A stretch of DNA of 6,816 nucleotides from Candidatus Endomicrobiellum dinenymphae (GTDB lineage Bacteria; Elusimicrobiota; Endomicrobiia; Endomicrobiales; Endomicrobiaceae): NCBI GenBank assembly GCA_020328135.1, contig JAIXNA010000049.1:68-6883 (forward strand). The letters run 5' to 3'. Positions within the stretch are counted from its first letter, which is position 1. Every line of letters begins with the position of its first letter. Shown piece by piece: positions 5,966 through 6,816 of the stretch. The translations under genes were made by a program, and so were the position numbers. The notes beneath the pieces are model-generated. The model was not told the origin of the DNA. It saw only the letters and a program-made list of their open reading frames with translations, and searched no databases.

Positions 5966-6571
5966 ATGAAATATCAAACGAATATAAAACCTATTTTTAC
6001 AAAAGCGCCGGATAATTTAGTTTTTTTAGATATAGAAACAACGGGGCTTGATCTTTCAAAAGGCGCTAAGATAGTAGAGATTGCAATGCTTAAGGTATGT
6101 AATGGCGTTGAGCAAAGATATGAAAAGCTTGTAAATCCCGGGCAACCCATTCCGCAAGAATGCTCGCAGATACATCATATTTACGACGATATGATTAAAG
6201 ATTGTCAGTTTTTTAATGAGATTGCAAAGGACGTGATATCCTTTATTGGGGATAGCGTTGTTGTATGCCACAACGCTTCTTTTGATTTGCTCTTTGTGCA
6301 TAAGGAACTTTATCAAGCAGACGTGCCTGCAAAAAATATTTGTTACATAGATACATTAAATCTTGCAAGACGATATTTTAGTTTCGAATCTAACAAGCTT
6401 GGCAATATTGCAAATGCGATAGGCGCCGATGTGGAGCTTAGCCATAGAGCGATGGCTGACGTTTTAACAACATACAAGGTTGCAAAATATATATTTTCAA
6501 ATATGTATAGAAAAAATATAGGTATGATAGAACCGTCTATGTACGTATATAATCCTAAAAATAATAAATAA
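5966..6571 (+). CDS. DnaQ-like DEDDh 3'-5' exonuclease
   Basis: 201-aa exonuclease of the RNase T/DnaQ superfamily, which removes nucleotides from 3' ends using two metal ions held by four acidic residues. The catalytic set is complete: Exo I FLDIETTGL (D22, E24), Exo II VCHNASFDLLF (D107), Exo III SHRAMADV (H160, D165), the DEDDh pattern. GQPIPQECSQIHHI at 59-72 is also typical of the polymerase III epsilon / PolC-type branch. It has one domain and no polymerase or BRCT extension. The gene may supply proofreading or act in repair or RNA trimming; the sequence cannot decide, so no gene symbol is given. The ATG directly follows the last stop of the TPR pseudogene (TAAATG), and no strong Shine-Dalgarno sequence is seen. 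It was therefore probably translated by coupling to the now broken TPR gene. Confidence 0.9.
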   Translation: MKYQTNIKPIFTKAPDNLVFLDIETTGLDLSKGAKIVEIAMLKVCNGVEQRYEKLVNPGQPIPQECSQIHHIYDDMIKDCQFFNEIAKDVISFIGDSVVVCHNASFDLLFVHKELYQADVPAKNICYIDTLNLARRYFSFESNKLGNIANAIGADVELSHRAMADVLTTYKVAKYIFSNMYRKNIGMIEPSMYVYNPKNNK

Positions 6572-6574
6572 CGC

Positions 6575-6616
6575 TTATTATCATTAGTTGATATTAAAAT
6601 ATAACTAAAATAATAA
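6575..6616 (+). other. long AT-only hairpin just after the exonuclease gene
   Basis: TTATTAT (6575-6581) pairs with ATAATAA (6610-6616) and TTAGTT (6584-6589) with AACTAA (6603-6608), with a further ATAT pairing at the tip. It begins 3 nt after the exonuclease stop. The stem is nearly all A-T and no T-run follows on either strand, so it is not a classical terminator. It may mark or protect the mRNA 3' end. Confidence 0.4.
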
Positions 6617-6743
6617 ACACAAATATATGGTAATGAAACTTAATAAACAAAAGTTAACAATATTGTCTAATGTTAAAACACAGTACTTGACAAAATATAA
6701 TAAAATTTATATCATTTTAGCGTTAAAGATGAGCTAATGATAA
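6578..6743. repeat. repeated TTATCATTAG motifs around the promoter, possible operator
   Basis: TTATCATTAG at 6578-6587 recurs as its exact reverse complement CTAATGATAA at 6734-6743. A third, imperfect copy, TATCATTTTAG (6710-6720), covers the -10 box. The second and third copies form an inverted repeat across the predicted start site. This placement would suit a repressor-binding site, but the motif is AT-rich and no regulator is known from the window. Confidence 0.3.
6687..6715 (+). promoter_or_regulatory. sigma70-type promoter
   Basis: TTGACA (6687-6692, consensus -35), a 17-bp spacer, then TATCAT (6710-6715, one mismatch to TATAAT). The expected transcription start is near 6722. It points to the right, to whatever gene begins at or beyond the window edge. 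Confidence 0.6.
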
Positions 6744-6749
6744 AGAAGA

Positions 6750-6816
6750 ATGAAACATGGAAAAAACACAAAATATATCAAGCAAGATTTAATGTATCTA
6801 TGTAACAAATATTTTT
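6750..6816 (+). CDS. possible start of a gene running off the right edge
   Basis: ATG at 6750 opens a frame that stays open to the end of the window (22 codons, beginning MKHGKNTKYIKQDL), about 28 nt after the predicted start of the strong promoter. AAGAAG lies just upstream but is too close to the ATG to be a good ribosome site. It is better spaced for an ATG at 6757, which encodes only 11 residues (MEKTQNISSKI). The fragment is too short to recognise. Confidence 0.3.
   Translation, partial: MKHGKNTKYIKQDLMYLCNKYF

Noticed and set aside
1..6816. CRISPR array, transposase, integrase, tRNA or rRNA genes
   Set aside because: No regular spaced repeats, no recombinase motifs and no tRNA or rRNA signatures were seen on either strand.

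Overview
The window is 6.8 kb of AT-rich bacterial DNA carrying housekeeping genes, several of them visibly decaying. There is no taxonomic marker such as rRNA. The low GC, fresh gene lesions and host-symbiont style of erosion resemble a genome under reduction, for example an Elusimicrobiota/Endomicrobium-type gut symbiont. That placement is a guess from general style, not something the sequence proves.

Layout. (1) Positions 1-1456, minus strand: the N-terminal 480-odd codons of a UvrD/PcrA-type DNA helicase whose 3' part lies off the left edge. All visible helicase motifs are intact, but one extra base just after the start codon puts the body out of frame with its ATG. (2) Positions 1457-1516: a very short divergent promoter region with an extended -10 box facing each way. 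(3) Positions 1517-3672, plus strand: a two-gene operon of a small FMN nitroreductase-family protein and argS (arginyl-tRNA synthetase), joined by an ATGA stop/start overlap. (4) Positions 3673-3990: a non-coding stretch holding a GC-rich island (103 of 215 bases are G or C) full of complementary segments. It could be a structured RNA, a leader, or an inserted repeat. (5) Positions 3991-5553: a beta-CASP metallo-beta-lactamase-fold nuclease that, unusually, starts with a clear signal peptide. (6) Positions 5555-5965: the remains of a TPR protein gene, probably once a lipoprotein, broken by stops and frameshifts; one frameshift is an exact 7-bp tandem duplication. (7) Positions 5966-6571: a DnaQ-like DEDDh exonuclease directly abutting the dead TPR gene. 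(8) Positions 6572-6816: an AT-rich gap with a long hairpin, a strong sigma70-type promoter flanked by repeated TTATCATTAG motifs, and perhaps the first codons of a further gene.

How the genes fit together. The nitroreductase and argS are very likely cotranscribed, with no obvious functional link. The nuclease, TPR gene and exonuclease have the near-zero spacing of a former three-gene operon whose middle member has died. The most unusual items are the 3766-3980 element with its competing helices and possible pseudoknot, and the exported beta-CASP nuclease behind it. The helicase and TPR lesions both look recent, since the remaining sequence is otherwise well preserved.
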